64,000 bases of DNA, taken from Hyphomicrobium_A sp963722495. GTDB lineage: Bacteria; Pseudomonadota; Alphaproteobacteria; Rhizobiales; Hyphomicrobiaceae. How positions within the stretch are numbered: the stretch's first letter is position 1; every line of letters begins with the position of its first letter. A model generated the notes under the pieces. It had not been told where the DNA came from. It saw only the letters and a list, made by a program, of their open reading frames with translations, and did no database searches. The stretch lies in the NCBI GenBank assembly GCA_963722495.1, contig CAVRND010000001.1, forward strand, positions 1-64,000. Reading direction: 5' to 3'. This document shows positions 27,550 to 35,636 of this stretch, piece by piece. The translations under genes and the position numbers were made by a program.

Positions 27550-28632
27550 ATGCCCCGCACCATCACAAAGCCCGCGGCCAAGGCCAAGTCGCTCGACGAG
27601 CGCCGCTGGGCGAAGGTCGTCGCCCGCGACAAGGCCGCCGACGGAACGTTCTTCACTGCCGTCGCCACCACCGGCATCTACTGCCGGCCATCGTGCACGG
27701 CGCGCCGCCCGTTGCGGCAGAACGTGAGCTTCTATTCGACATGCGCCGAAGCGGAAGCTGCCGGCTATCGTGCCTGCAAGCGCTGCAAACCGAACGCTCC
27801 GGCCGGCGAGGGCGAGCACACGGCAAAGATTGGCGAAGCCTGCCGCACGATCGAAACGGCCGAGACGGCGCCGAGCCTCGACGACCTCGCCGCACGGGCC
27901 GGTATGAGCCCCTATCACTTCCATCGCCTGTTCAAGGCAGCAACCGGCGTGACGCCGAAAGCGTATGCCGTCGCGCATCGACAAAAGCGCGTGCGCGAAG
28001 CCCTAAAGGGAGGCACATCCGTGACCGAAGCCATCTACGAGGCCGGATTCAATTCCAGCGGCCGCTTCTATGCCGATGCCACACAGTCGCTGGGCATGAA
28101 GCCGACGGAGTTCCGCGACGGCGGCAAGGACACCGAGATCCGCTATGCGACCGCGACATGCTCATTGGGGCTGACGCTCGTTGCCACGACGGAAAAGGGA
28201 ATCTGCAGCATCATGCTTGGCGATGATGCTGCTTTTCTCGAGCAGGAGTTGGTGCGGCGGTTCCCGCGCGCCAGGCTGATCCCCGGCGATCGTACGTTTG
28301 GCGAGGTGGTGGCGAAAGTCGTCGCCTTCGTCGAGGCGCCCCACGAGGACCTCGATCTGCCGCTCGACATTCGTGGCACCGCCTTCCAAAGCCGAGTATG
28401 GGCCGCTTTACGCGCTATTCCGCCGGGCGAGACGACGACGTATGCCGAGATCGCCCGGCGCATCGGCAAGCCGGCGGCCGTGCGTGCGGTCGGCACGGCG
28501 TGCGGCGCGAACCACATCGCGGTTGCCATTCCCTGCCATCGCGTCGTGCGCAGCGACGGCGACCTTTCCGGCTATCGCTGGGGAAGCGAGCGCAAGGAAG
28601 CCCTGCTGGCGCGTGAGAACAAGAAGCGCTGA
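27550..28632 (+). CDS. ada: bifunctional DNA methyltransferase/transcriptional activator Ada
   Basis: A 360-residue three-part protein. The N-terminal Ada-type zinc domain has TTGIYCRPSCTARRP and CKRCKP, with the Cys that accepts methyl groups from phosphotriesters. An AraC-type HTH follows (LAARAGMSPYHFHRLFKAAT then VTEAIYEAGFNSSGRFYADA). The C-terminal O6-alkylguanine transferase carries AIPCHRVVRSDGDLSGYRWG, with the suicide Cys. Methylated Ada activates its own regulon. Start at 27550 is chosen because the frame upstream lacks homology, though ATG at 27526 is possible. No alkA or alkB neighbour is present. It ends 2 bp from the convergent c-di-GMP gene. Confidence 0.95.
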   Translation: MPRTITKPAAKAKSLDERRWAKVVARDKAADGTFFTAVATTGIYCRPSCTARRPLRQNVSFYSTCAEAEAAGYRACKRCKPNAPAGEGEHTAKIGEACRTIETAETAPSLDDLAARAGMSPYHFHRLFKAATGVTPKAYAVAHRQKRVREALKGGTSVTEAIYEAGFNSSGRFYADATQSLGMKPTEFRDGGKDTEIRYATATCSLGLTLVATTEKGICSIMLGDDAAFLEQELVRRFPRARLIPGDRTFGEVVAKVVAFVEAPHEDLDLPLDIRGTAFQSRVWAALRAIPPGETTTYAEIARRIGKPAAVRAVGTACGANHIAVAIPCHRVVRSDGDLSGYRWGSERKEALLARENKKR

Positions 28633-28634
28633 GA

Positions 28635-30833
28635 TCAGGCGACGTGACGCCGTGACGCCTCCGCGAGCAGCTTCAAGATCTCGTCGTGCGGCAGGGCTTC
28701 GCTGAACAAGAAGCCCTGGCCCTCCTTGCAACCCTCGGCGGCAAGACAGGCGAGATCCGCCTGTGTCTCGATGCCTTCGGCGACAACCTTCATGTCGAGA
28801 CCGGCGGCGAGGCCAAGGATGGCGCGTACGATGGCCAGTGTGTGCCGGTTGCTTGGCAGGTCGCGCACGAACGAGCGATCGATCTTGATCTTGTCGAACG
28901 GAAAGGCGCGCAGGTAGCTGAGCGATGAGTACCCCGTCCCGAAGTCGTCCATCGATATGCGCACGCCGAGCGCGCGCAACGCATGCAGGTGCGCGATCAC
29001 GTGATCGGTGCGATCGAGCAGCACGCTTTCAGTGATCTCGAGGTCGAGCCGGTCGGGCGCCAGACCGGTGTCGGTCAAGGCACGGCTGACGGTCGTGAAT
29101 ACATTGCCGACACGGAACTGCATCGGTGACAGGTTGACCGCGAGCTTTATGTGCTCCGGCCACGCTGTGGCATCTGCGCAGGCGCGCAGCAGCACGAAGT
29201 TGCCAAGCGGCGTGATGAGACCCGTTTCCTCGGCGAGCGGGATGAACTCCTGCGGTGGTATGTATCCGCGCTCCGGGTGCGGCCAGCGCAGCAGCGCCTC
29301 GAAGCCGACGACATCCTTGGTCACGAGATCGACCAGCGGTTGGTAGTGGACCTCGAGCTTTTCCATCGCGAGGGCCGCGCGCAGGTCGATTTCGAGCTGG
29401 CGACGGGTCTGCGCCTGGGCGTCCATCTCCGGTTCGAAGAAACGGAAGGTAGATTTGCCCGCAGCCTTGGCGCGGTAGAGCGCCAGATCGGCGTTGCGCA
29501 AAAGGTGATCGGCATCATCGCCATCGGTCGGGGCTACCGCGATGCCGATCGTCGAGCCGACCGTCACCATGTGGCCTTCGATAACGTAGGGCTCGCTGAT
29601 GACGTCGATGAGACGCTGCGCCAGCACCGCCAGCTCCTGCGGCGACTTCATCTCCGGCACCAGCACGGCGAACTCGTCGCCACCGAGCCGCGCAGCGGTA
29701 TCGCGCTGGCGAAGGACGCGTTCGATACGCGCGGCGACATCCTGGAGCAGACCGTCGCCGATGGGATGGCCGAGCGTATCGTTGACCAGCTTGAAATTAT
29801 CGAGATCGATGCAAAGGACGCCGAGGAGATTACCGGAGCGGTTCCGCTGCGACAGGGCATCGGCCATGCGCTGGCGAAACAGCACGCGGTTCGGCAGGTC
29901 GGTGAGCGCGTCATGGTGCGCCATGTGCGCGATACGCGCCTCTGCAGCCTTACGTTCGGTGACATCGATGACTGCGATCAGCACGGCCGGCACGCCCTCA
30001 TAGTCGAGCTGGCGCGAGAACACGACCACTTCGATGGTTTGGCCATCGCGCGTGCGGTGCTTCGAGGTGGTGACACCGGCCTCCAACGGATCGTCTTCTC
30101 CGCCGAACGTCTCATCGCTCGCGGCCTGCAGCTCGTGCAGCGTCATCGAGAGCAGATGGTCGCGGCTGAATCCATAGTGCGAGAGCGCGGCCGCATTGGC
30201 GGCCAGGAAAGCCTGCGTGTCGCGCCGCAGCACGAACATTGGCACCGGATTGTCCTCGAACAGCAGGCGGAAGGAAGCCTCCCGCTGCTTGAGGTCGGTG
30301 ATATCCATGCGCAGACCGATGACGCCGCCGTCGCTGGTCTGCCGCTCCTCGATGAGCACGCAGCGACCGTCGGCAAGCACTTGCTCGTGCTGTTTGCCGG
30401 GCTTGTAGAGAAGCTCCAGGCGCTCCTTGATCCACGCTTCCTCGCGGCCATTCGCAGCCGGGTAATCCCCGCGCGCCACGCCGATGCGTAGCGTGTCCTC
30501 GAGGCGCGCGCCGACTTTGAACAGATCGGCGCTCCGCTTGTAGATGTCAGCATACTTCTGGTTCCACAGGATGTAGCGCCCCTCGTTGTCGAGGAACACG
30601 ATGCCCTGCGGAAGGATCTCGAGCGCCTCGCGCAAGCGCTCGTGCGCAGCGGCGGCGGTGGCGACGGCTGCGTCTGCGACGGCGCGCGCACTCCTCAGCT
30701 TGCTGCGATTGCTATCGAGCGCTGCAAAGGCATCCGCGCAACGCGACGCCACGCGCCGCACGGTGCGCGTCGCGAACTCGCGCGCACTCTTACGGCGCTT
30801 CTCGACCGCGCTTAGGCCCGTAGTGTCCGACAT
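28635..30833 (-). CDS. PAS-PAS-GGDEF-EAL bifunctional c-di-GMP enzyme
   Basis: A 732-residue soluble protein. An N-terminal basic helix is followed by a PAS domain (LPQGIVFLDNEGRYILWNQK, about residues 70-180) and a second PAS (FRLLFEDNPVPMFVLRRDTQ, about 200-300). The GGDEF domain follows with an intact ARLGGDEFAVLVPE, and the EAL domain has FEALLRWPHPERGYIPPQEF, LEITESVLLD, DDFGTGYSSLSYLRAFPFDK and IKIDRSF. Both synthesis and hydrolysis of c-di-GMP are possible, set by PAS-sensed signals. There is no membrane segment. It contrasts with the degenerate-GGDEF protein at 19321. The gene is monocistronic. Confidence 0.95.
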   Translation of the reverse strand: MSDTTGLSAVEKRRKSAREFATRTVRRVASRCADAFAALDSNRSKLRSARAVADAAVATAAAAHERLREALEILPQGIVFLDNEGRYILWNQKYADIYKRSADLFKVGARLEDTLRIGVARGDYPAANGREEAWIKERLELLYKPGKQHEQVLADGRCVLIEERQTSDGGVIGLRMDITDLKQREASFRLLFEDNPVPMFVLRRDTQAFLAANAAALSHYGFSRDHLLSMTLHELQAASDETFGGEDDPLEAGVTTSKHRTRDGQTIEVVVFSRQLDYEGVPAVLIAVIDVTERKAAEARIAHMAHHDALTDLPNRVLFRQRMADALSQRNRSGNLLGVLCIDLDNFKLVNDTLGHPIGDGLLQDVAARIERVLRQRDTAARLGGDEFAVLVPEMKSPQELAVLAQRLIDVISEPYVIEGHMVTVGSTIGIAVAPTDGDDADHLLRNADLALYRAKAAGKSTFRFFEPEMDAQAQTRRQLEIDLRAALAMEKLEVHYQPLVDLVTKDVVGFEALLRWPHPERGYIPPQEFIPLAEETGLITPLGNFVLLRACADATAWPEHIKLAVNLSPMQFRVGNVFTTVSRALTDTGLAPDRLDLEITESVLLDRTDHVIAHLHALRALGVRISMDDFGTGYSSLSYLRAFPFDKIKIDRSFVRDLPSNRHTLAIVRAILGLAAGLDMKVVAEGIETQADLACLAAEGCKEGQGFLFSEALPHDEILKLLAEASRRHVA

Positions 30834-31147
30834 TGGCTCCGCCGCGAGAGGTCCCTGTCGCTAAACTGCCCTCGGATGCCTAACAAAGGTTTGTACGGCG
30901 CGCATGGGCGATCCCTCGTCGGGAACGCATCGCGACTATTGGTTGAGCAGCTTTGAGCGTTCAGCTGAATTTCGGCGGGGGAGGCGAGCCTATATCGCCC
31001 GCGGGTGCAGCAACTGCCCAGAGCTTGAGCGCGATTGCTCAAAGATATGCCAGTTGAGCCTATACCTAACAGTGTGTTGCCGAAGGCAAGCCAACGCGCG
31101 GTGCCCAAGGCACCGCGCGCAGCAATGATAAGTGCGAAGGAACGAGC
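30834..31147. other. intergenic region between two reverse-strand genes
   Basis: No gene is evident. The segment carries the upstream region of the PAS-GGDEF-EAL gene and, at 31095-31119, a perfect hairpin that probably ends the PRC-barrel transcript. Confidence 0.5.
31095..31119 (-). terminator. hairpin downstream of the PRC-barrel gene
   Basis: CGCGCGGTGCC (31095-31105) pairs perfectly over 11 bp with GGCACCGCGCG (31109-31119) around a 3-base loop, 29 bp past the stop of the reverse-strand gene. It lacks a long T-run on the exit side. Confidence 0.55.
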
Positions 31148-31684
31148 TTACTGGTTCCAAGCCGGAAGCGTGGGCAGCTGCTCCTCGGTGAGGTCGGTCG
31201 TCAGGTTGCCGTCCTTCTGCTTCAGCTGGTCGAAGGTCAGGATCGCGCCCTTCTCGCCGAAGCCGAGGAAGCCGCCATACTCGATGGCAACGCCCTTGAT
31301 GTCACCGTTCGAGTCTTCGAGGACGGAATCCACCTCGGCGATCTTCTTGCCGTTGGCGTCATAGATGTCCATGTCCTCGACCTTGTCGACCGAGGCGTTG
31401 AGAGGCGCAACCATCTTGGCGTCGTCCTCAGTCTCCTTGAGAGCACTGGCCGCGACATCGCCGGACGGTGCAGGTGCAGCAGCCGACTTATCAGCTGGAG
31501 CGGGAGCAGGCGTCGGCTCAGTGGCGGCGGGGGCCTGCGGAGCCGGCGTGGTGCTCGGCGCCATCTGGTCGCTTTGCATGCTCGGTGCTTTTTCGGTCGT
31601 CGACGGGGCTGCCGGCGGCTCTTGGGCAAATGCGGAACCCGCGATCACTGCGAGCACGGCAACAAGGCTGATTCTAGCGTTCAT
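31148..31684 (-). CDS. exported PRC-barrel domain protein
   Basis: A 178-residue protein. A signal peptide (MNARISLVAVLAVIAGSAFA) precedes a Pro/Ala/Thr-rich low-complexity linker of about 60 residues. The C-terminal PRC-barrel contains VEDMDIYDANGKKIAEVDSV then DIKGVAIEYGGFLGFGEKGA and the end DLTEEQLPTLPAWNQ. Periplasmic proteins of this architecture are common in Hyphomicrobiales and have been linked to envelope and stress responses, without a known ligand. GGAGGAG precedes the start. It is monocistronic, followed by a hairpin. Confidence 0.88.
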   Translation of the reverse strand: MNARISLVAVLAVIAGSAFAQEPPAAPSTTEKAPSMQSDQMAPSTTPAPQAPAATEPTPAPAPADKSAAAPAPSGDVAASALKETEDDAKMVAPLNASVDKVEDMDIYDANGKKIAEVDSVLEDSNGDIKGVAIEYGGFLGFGEKGAILTFDQLKQKDGNLTTDLTEEQLPTLPAWNQ

Positions 31685-31753
31685 TGGACTCCTCCTTGGG
31701 GCTTTCTACTAAATTGACCTCAACCATAACTCCCATCATGCCCTGTCGGTTCT

Positions 31754-32239
31754 CTACTGCCCGCCGTCTATCGGTCGCTCCGGCGCCTCGTAAGCGATGT
31801 AGCGAATGATTTTCCATTGGCCGTCCGGGCTCTTACGCAAAATGTCCATGCCCGGTTCTACGGACTTCACGAGCTGCCCATTCGGCAGCGTGACGTTGAG
31901 AGTCCAGGCAAGACGCACGACGGCGAGGTCGCCGGAAACTATGATCTCGCGCAGGTCGAGTGCATAAACGTAGTGCTTGCTGGGATCGGCCAGCGAGCGG
32001 TGCAATAGAGTGCACACGTCGTTGTAATCGCGCTCCGGATAGCCGCGAAAATCGTACCGCAGCTCAGGCGAGAAGAGCCGGCACACCGCATCTGCTTTTC
32101 CCGCGTTGAAGTCCTTCGTCCACTGCACGAGTGTCGAGCGGATTGCATCCTCGGCGCTTTCGGCGGCAGCAGTTCGCGCCGGGGCCGCCAGCAACAGCAG
32201 CGCTAAAACGGTCGGAGCGATAATGCTTCCGCTGGACAT
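31754..32239 (-). CDS. exported NTF2-like (SnoaL/DUF4440-type) protein
   Basis: A 161-residue protein with signal peptide MSSGSIIAPTVLALLLLAAP then ARTAAAE. The mature domain is a single cone-like NTF2 fold: IRSTLVQWTKDFNAGKADAV, CRLFSPELRYDFRGYPERDY and LDLREIIVSGDLAVVRLAWT, ending WKIIRYIAYEAPERP. Such domains act as hydrolases, isomerases or binding proteins; the residues do not point to one reaction. It lies 3 bp downstream of the beta-lactamase-like gene on the same strand, so both are probably one operon with a shared periplasmic role. Confidence 0.8.
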   Translation of the reverse strand: MSSGSIIAPTVLALLLLAAPARTAAAESAEDAIRSTLVQWTKDFNAGKADAVCRLFSPELRYDFRGYPERDYNDVCTLLHRSLADPSKHYVYALDLREIIVSGDLAVVRLAWTLNVTLPNGQLVKSVEPGMDILRKSPDGQWKIIRYIAYEAPERPIDGGQ

Positions 32240-32242
32240 GAC

Positions 32243-33256
32243 CTATGTGCGAGCCTCGGTCAGGCGCTTGTGAATCTTGCTGAGGATGCCGGAGACGGCG
32301 TCCTTGAAGTCGCCGGTCAGCTTCTTTTGATCGCCGTCACTGTCGGTCCAGTTGTACGGCAGCGCGAAGGTGACAGGCGTATCGCGCACGATCATCTGCC
32401 CGGCCACGGCGAGGCAGTGGAAGCCGTTCCAGTCGATCGAGCCGCCCTTCATGTAGGCGACCGTATCGGCGGGCACGACCATGGCGATGGCGTCGGCCAT
32501 GGCTTGGATGCGCTTGAATTCGGTGAGCGTCTCCGGCTTCTGGAAGAACGCGCCAGTCAACGCGCGCTTGTAATAGCCGACGAACTCGGAAGCCGGTACA
32601 GCCATAGACTCGACGTCGTTGAGAACGGGTCGATACTTCGATGTGTCCGGCTTGTCGCTCTCGACCAACGCCTTCATCGCCTTCCAGCCTAGGTCCTCGC
32701 CCTGGGGCGCGCCGGCAATGTACGAGAAGATGCGGCGCGTCGAATCCGGAATGCGCGCCTTTTTCAATCCGGCATCGGTGATGAACTGGCGCACGCGTGC
32801 GGGTGTCACGCGTTTCATCGCGACGTCGGTCGCCGTGTTGTCGCTGTGAGCGATCATCGCCTCGAGAGCACTGCGCGCTTGCGTCGTACCAGTGAGGTTC
32901 TCAAAGACCGGGCTGACGAGAGAGCGCACGCTATCGTCGACAGCGAGCTGTTCCGTCTCGTCGAGACGCCCGGCTTCGACTTCTTGCAGGTAAGCGGCGA
33001 GCACGAACGTCTTGAAGCAGCTACCGACAAACAACTCCGCATCGGGCTCGGAGGTTACGCGCCACGGCGTCGTTCCCTCGTCGACATCGATTTGGGCGCT
33101 CTTCTGGCCGGGCAGCTTCAGAAAGTCGTCGAGCAGGTGAGGAATGGCGTGTGGACCAGAGCTCCTGGGCTCGTCGGCCGCAAATGCAGGGGCGCGCAGT
33201 GCGGCTGCCGACCCCGCCAGCAAAGCAGCTGAAGTCAGGAATTGCCGTCTGCGCAT
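32243..33256 (-). CDS. Tat-exported class A beta-lactamase-like serine hydrolase
   Basis: A 337-residue protein with a twin-arginine signal (MRRRQFLTSAALLAGSAAAL then RAPAFA). The penicillin-binding motifs are present: S-x-x-K in LFVGSCFKTFVL, SDN in MIAHSDNTATDVAM and a third motif YMKGGSIDWNG, where KGG replaces KTG. No clear Omega-loop E-x-x-x-N is evident, so effective beta-lactam deacylation is uncertain. It could be a carboxypeptidase or esterase. The downstream NTF2-like gene is only 3 bp away. I do not infer antibiotic resistance from sequence alone. Confidence 0.82.
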   Translation of the reverse strand: MRRRQFLTSAALLAGSAAALRAPAFAADEPRSSGPHAIPHLLDDFLKLPGQKSAQIDVDEGTTPWRVTSEPDAELFVGSCFKTFVLAAYLQEVEAGRLDETEQLAVDDSVRSLVSPVFENLTGTTQARSALEAMIAHSDNTATDVAMKRVTPARVRQFITDAGLKKARIPDSTRRIFSYIAGAPQGEDLGWKAMKALVESDKPDTSKYRPVLNDVESMAVPASEFVGYYKRALTGAFFQKPETLTEFKRIQAMADAIAMVVPADTVAYMKGGSIDWNGFHCLAVAGQMIVRDTPVTFALPYNWTDSDGDQKKLTGDFKDAVSGILSKIHKRLTEART

Positions 33257-33381
33257 GTCGTGTCTCCTGGCCGCCGGCGGCCGGTCGCATCAGCAATGAC
33301 AGAGCAATAATGACCGGGTCGTTACCGTGGTTGCATATCGAATATGCAGCGTTTGCAAATTCAATCGGTTACCGGCTTACA

Positions 33382-34041
33382 ATGATAAACGAAACTCCTT
33401 CGGGCCCGATGCCGAAATCAATCCAACAGAGCTTCGCCGACCTTCGCGCTCAGATGCCGCTTGCCTTTCCGGGTCAGCGGATCGGCCTGATGGGCGGCAC
33501 GTTCAACCCGCCGCACGAAGGGCATGCGGTGTGCGCCGTGACGGCGTTGCGGCGGCTCGAGCTTGACCAGCTTTGGTGGATGGTGACGCCCGGCAATCCC
33601 CTCAAGGGTCACGACGGGCTGCCGCCGCTGGAAGAGCGCATGGCCGCCAGCCGGCGCCTCGCCGCCGATCCGCGTATCAAGGTGACCGGGTTCGAGGCCG
33701 CCCTCGGCACCCCCTACACCTACGAAACGCTGCGCTATGTGGTGCGGCGCTTTCCGGGCGTCCATTTCGTCTGGGTGATGGGCGCCGACAACCTCGCCGG
33801 GTTTCACCGCTGGCAGCGCTGGCGGGACATCGCGCGGCTGGTGCCGATGGCCGTGGTCGACCGTCCGGGCTGGCGGCTGAAGGCGTTGGCCTCGCCCGCC
33901 GCGCTCAGCCTCGCGCGCTACCGGGTGCCGGAAAGCTTGGGGGCATGCCTCCCGACCCAGGCTCCCCCCGCCTGGGCACTGCTTAGCACCCGCCTTTCGG
34001 AGGCTTCGTCTACGGCCCTGCGGGCCAAGTCAGCCCGGTAA
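33382..34041 (+). CDS. nadD: nicotinate-nucleotide adenylyltransferase
   Basis: A 219-residue enzyme with the nucleotidyltransferase motif GLMGGTFNPPHEGHAVCAV (H-x-G-H) and LDQLWWMVTPGNPLKGHDGL. FVWVMGADNLAGFHRWQRWR and a C-terminal helical part follow; the usual ISST motif appears as the variant LLSTRLSEASSTALR. It adenylates nicotinate mononucleotide in NAD synthesis. MINETP at 33382 is used as start; MPKSIQQ at 33409 is a possible alternative. nadD-rsfS-rlmH follow each other as in most Hyphomicrobiales. Confidence 0.95.
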   Translation: MINETPSGPMPKSIQQSFADLRAQMPLAFPGQRIGLMGGTFNPPHEGHAVCAVTALRRLELDQLWWMVTPGNPLKGHDGLPPLEERMAASRRLAADPRIKVTGFEAALGTPYTYETLRYVVRRFPGVHFVWVMGADNLAGFHRWQRWRDIARLVPMAVVDRPGWRLKALASPAALSLARYRVPESLGACLPTQAPPAWALLSTRLSEASSTALRAKSAR

Positions 34042-34257
34042 CCTTAGGAAATACATTAGATTTTTTACACTTCCCCGTGGCCAGCCCATAACTATCTCGT
34101 GTATTAACTATTGATGGAAGGTGGGGTGAGGCCTTATTCTCCAACGAGCGAACCGGCTGCGTGCCGTTCGCTGACGAGCGCCGCGGGTGCCCAATTGTGC
34201 TAGGCACCATCGACGCAAGCCCCAAGGGGTGCATGAGGAAGGGACAACCAACACACG

Positions 34258-34674
34258 ATGCGAACCGCACTTGAGGGTGCCCGACAGGGCGCGCCTCATG
34301 CCGAACTTTTGTCAGAAGGACAAAAGCCGGCCGCCCTGCTCCAGCAAATCGTCCGTTGGCTCGACGAAGCCAAGGCCGAGGACATCGTGACGATCGATCT
34401 GGCAGGTAAGTCTTCCATCGGTGACTTCATGTTGGTCGCCACCGGCGGATCCGACAGGCACGTCGGAGCCATCGCCGATCAGATCGGACGCAAGCTCAAA
34501 GAACTTGGCCTCGGCCGTGTACGCATCGAGGGCAAGGAAACTTGCGACTGGGTGTTGATCGACACCGGCGACATCATTGTGCACGTTTTCCGCGAAGAGG
34601 TTCGTGAGTTCTACAACCTCGAAAAAATGTGGTCGGCGGACAGACCGGGCGAGACGACGACGACCGCCCACTGA
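34258..34674 (+). CDS. rsfS: ribosome silencing factor RsfS
   Basis: A 138-residue protein whose core runs LLQQIVRWLDEAKAEDIVTI, DLAGKSSIGDFMLVATGGSD, RHVGAIADQIGRKLKELGL and DWVLIDTGDIIVHVFREEVR then EFYNLEKMW. This is the full RsfS/Iojap domain. It binds L14 and blocks subunit joining under nutrient limitation. About 24 extra N-terminal residues precede the domain, so a later start is possible. Located between nadD and rlmH, the standard order. Confidence 0.95.
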   Translation: MRTALEGARQGAPHAELLSEGQKPAALLQQIVRWLDEAKAEDIVTIDLAGKSSIGDFMLVATGGSDRHVGAIADQIGRKLKELGLGRVRIEGKETCDWVLIDTGDIIVHVFREEVREFYNLEKMWSADRPGETTTTAH

Positions 34675-34750
34675 CGCCTGACAGCCAGCGTATTTGGCGG
34701 GACGGTGCGCGACGACAGAGGCTCCGCGCTCCCCGGTGGGAGAAGCGGTG

Positions 34751-35230
34751 ATGCGCCTCGTTGTTGCCGCCGTCGGCCGTCTCAAGGATGCCGAGCGCGA
34801 ACTGTGCGAGCGCTATGCGAAGCGCTTTGACGCTTCAGGGCGCGGCCTCGGCCTTGGCCCCCTCACCGTTTCCGAGCTGAGCGAAAGCCGTGCGGCTGGC
34901 ACCGACGCGCGCAAGGCCGATGAGGCTGTGCGCCTGCTGAAAGCTGCGGCGGCGACGACGGCACGCGTCGTGCTGGACGAAAGCGGCAAGGCACTGTCGA
35001 GCGAAGCATTCGCCAAGTGGCTCGCGCAGACGCGCGATGGCGGCTGCAAGGGATTGGCGTTCCTCATCGGCGGGCCGGACGGCCATGGTGCCGAAGCCGT
35101 GCAAGGTGCCGCGCTCAAGCTGTCCCTCGGAGCCATGACGCTGCCGCACGGAATTGCCCGTGCCGTGTTGATCGAGCAGCTCTATCGCGCCGCAACGATC
35201 CTTTCCGGCCACCCCTACCACCGCGCTTAA
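34751..35230 (+). CDS. rlmH: 23S rRNA pseudouridine(1915) N3-methyltransferase
   Basis: A 159-residue SPOUT methyltransferase starting MRLVVAAVGRLKDAERELCE. It has the trefoil-knot signature FLIGGPDGHGAEAV and the C-terminal LSLGAMTLPHGIARAVLIEQ then LYRAATILSGHPYHRA, which are highly conserved in RlmH. It methylates the conserved pseudouridine in helix 69. A GGTGGGAGAAGCGGTG ribosome binding region precedes ATG at 34751; the frame upstream is not conserved. Downstream of rsfS. Confidence 0.96.
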   Translation: MRLVVAAVGRLKDAERELCERYAKRFDASGRGLGLGPLTVSELSESRAAGTDARKADEAVRLLKAAAATTARVVLDESGKALSSEAFAKWLAQTRDGGCKGLAFLIGGPDGHGAEAVQGAALKLSLGAMTLPHGIARAVLIEQLYRAATILSGHPYHRA

Positions 35231-35371
35231 GTGCCCGTCAGACCCGCTACATTCGACGCTCGACGACGACGGCCGGGAACCGCGCGTTAGTTGGTCGCAT
35301 TGGTGCGAAGTCCGGTAAACTGGCAGCGCGTGATTCGCGAGTAGCTTCGGCCCGCCACATGAGGTGCGCAC

Positions 35372-35635
35372 ATGAACGCTCTAGGAACGTTTTTACTGCT
35401 CGTCATTTTCGGAGCCGCAGTCGGCTTTGCACTAAACCGCTACGGCCGGACGTGGCTGGGCCGGCAGGTTGCGGGGGCGACCGGCGCCGCTGACATCACC
35501 TATGCGCTGGTCGGCATCGCCGGCTCGTTCATGGGCTACCACATTGCCGGCATCCTCGGCATCGGGTCGCTGTTCCTAGCGTACATCCTCGCCGTCGCCG
35601 GGGCGGCGCTGACCGTGTACCTGTGGCGCGGCTAA
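35372..35635 (+). CDS. small membrane protein of GlsB/YeaQ/YmgE type
   Basis: An 87-residue protein with three hydrophobic segments: FLLLVIFGAAVGFALNRYG, ITYALVGIAGSFMGYHIAG and LFLAYILAVAGAALTVYLW. Gly-rich G-x-x-G-x-x-x-G patterns match the transglycosylase-associated (GlsB/YeaQ/YmgE) family of stress-induced inner-membrane proteins, whose function is unsettled. The stop codon lies 1 bp from the stop of the convergent large membrane-protein gene. No operon partner. Confidence 0.7.
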   Translation: MNALGTFLLLVIFGAAVGFALNRYGRTWLGRQVAGATGAADITYALVGIAGSFMGYHIAGILGIGSLFLAYILAVAGAALTVYLWRG

Positions 35636-35636
35636 T

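Noticed and set aside
29151..30491. Forward open frame of 446 codons
   Set aside because: Antisense to the PAS-GGDEF-EAL gene, which has intact signatures on the reverse strand.
32243..33256. Calling this an antibiotic-resistance beta-lactamase
   Set aside because: The KGG motif and missing Omega-loop glutamate make that function unproven; many exported family members are not resistance enzymes.
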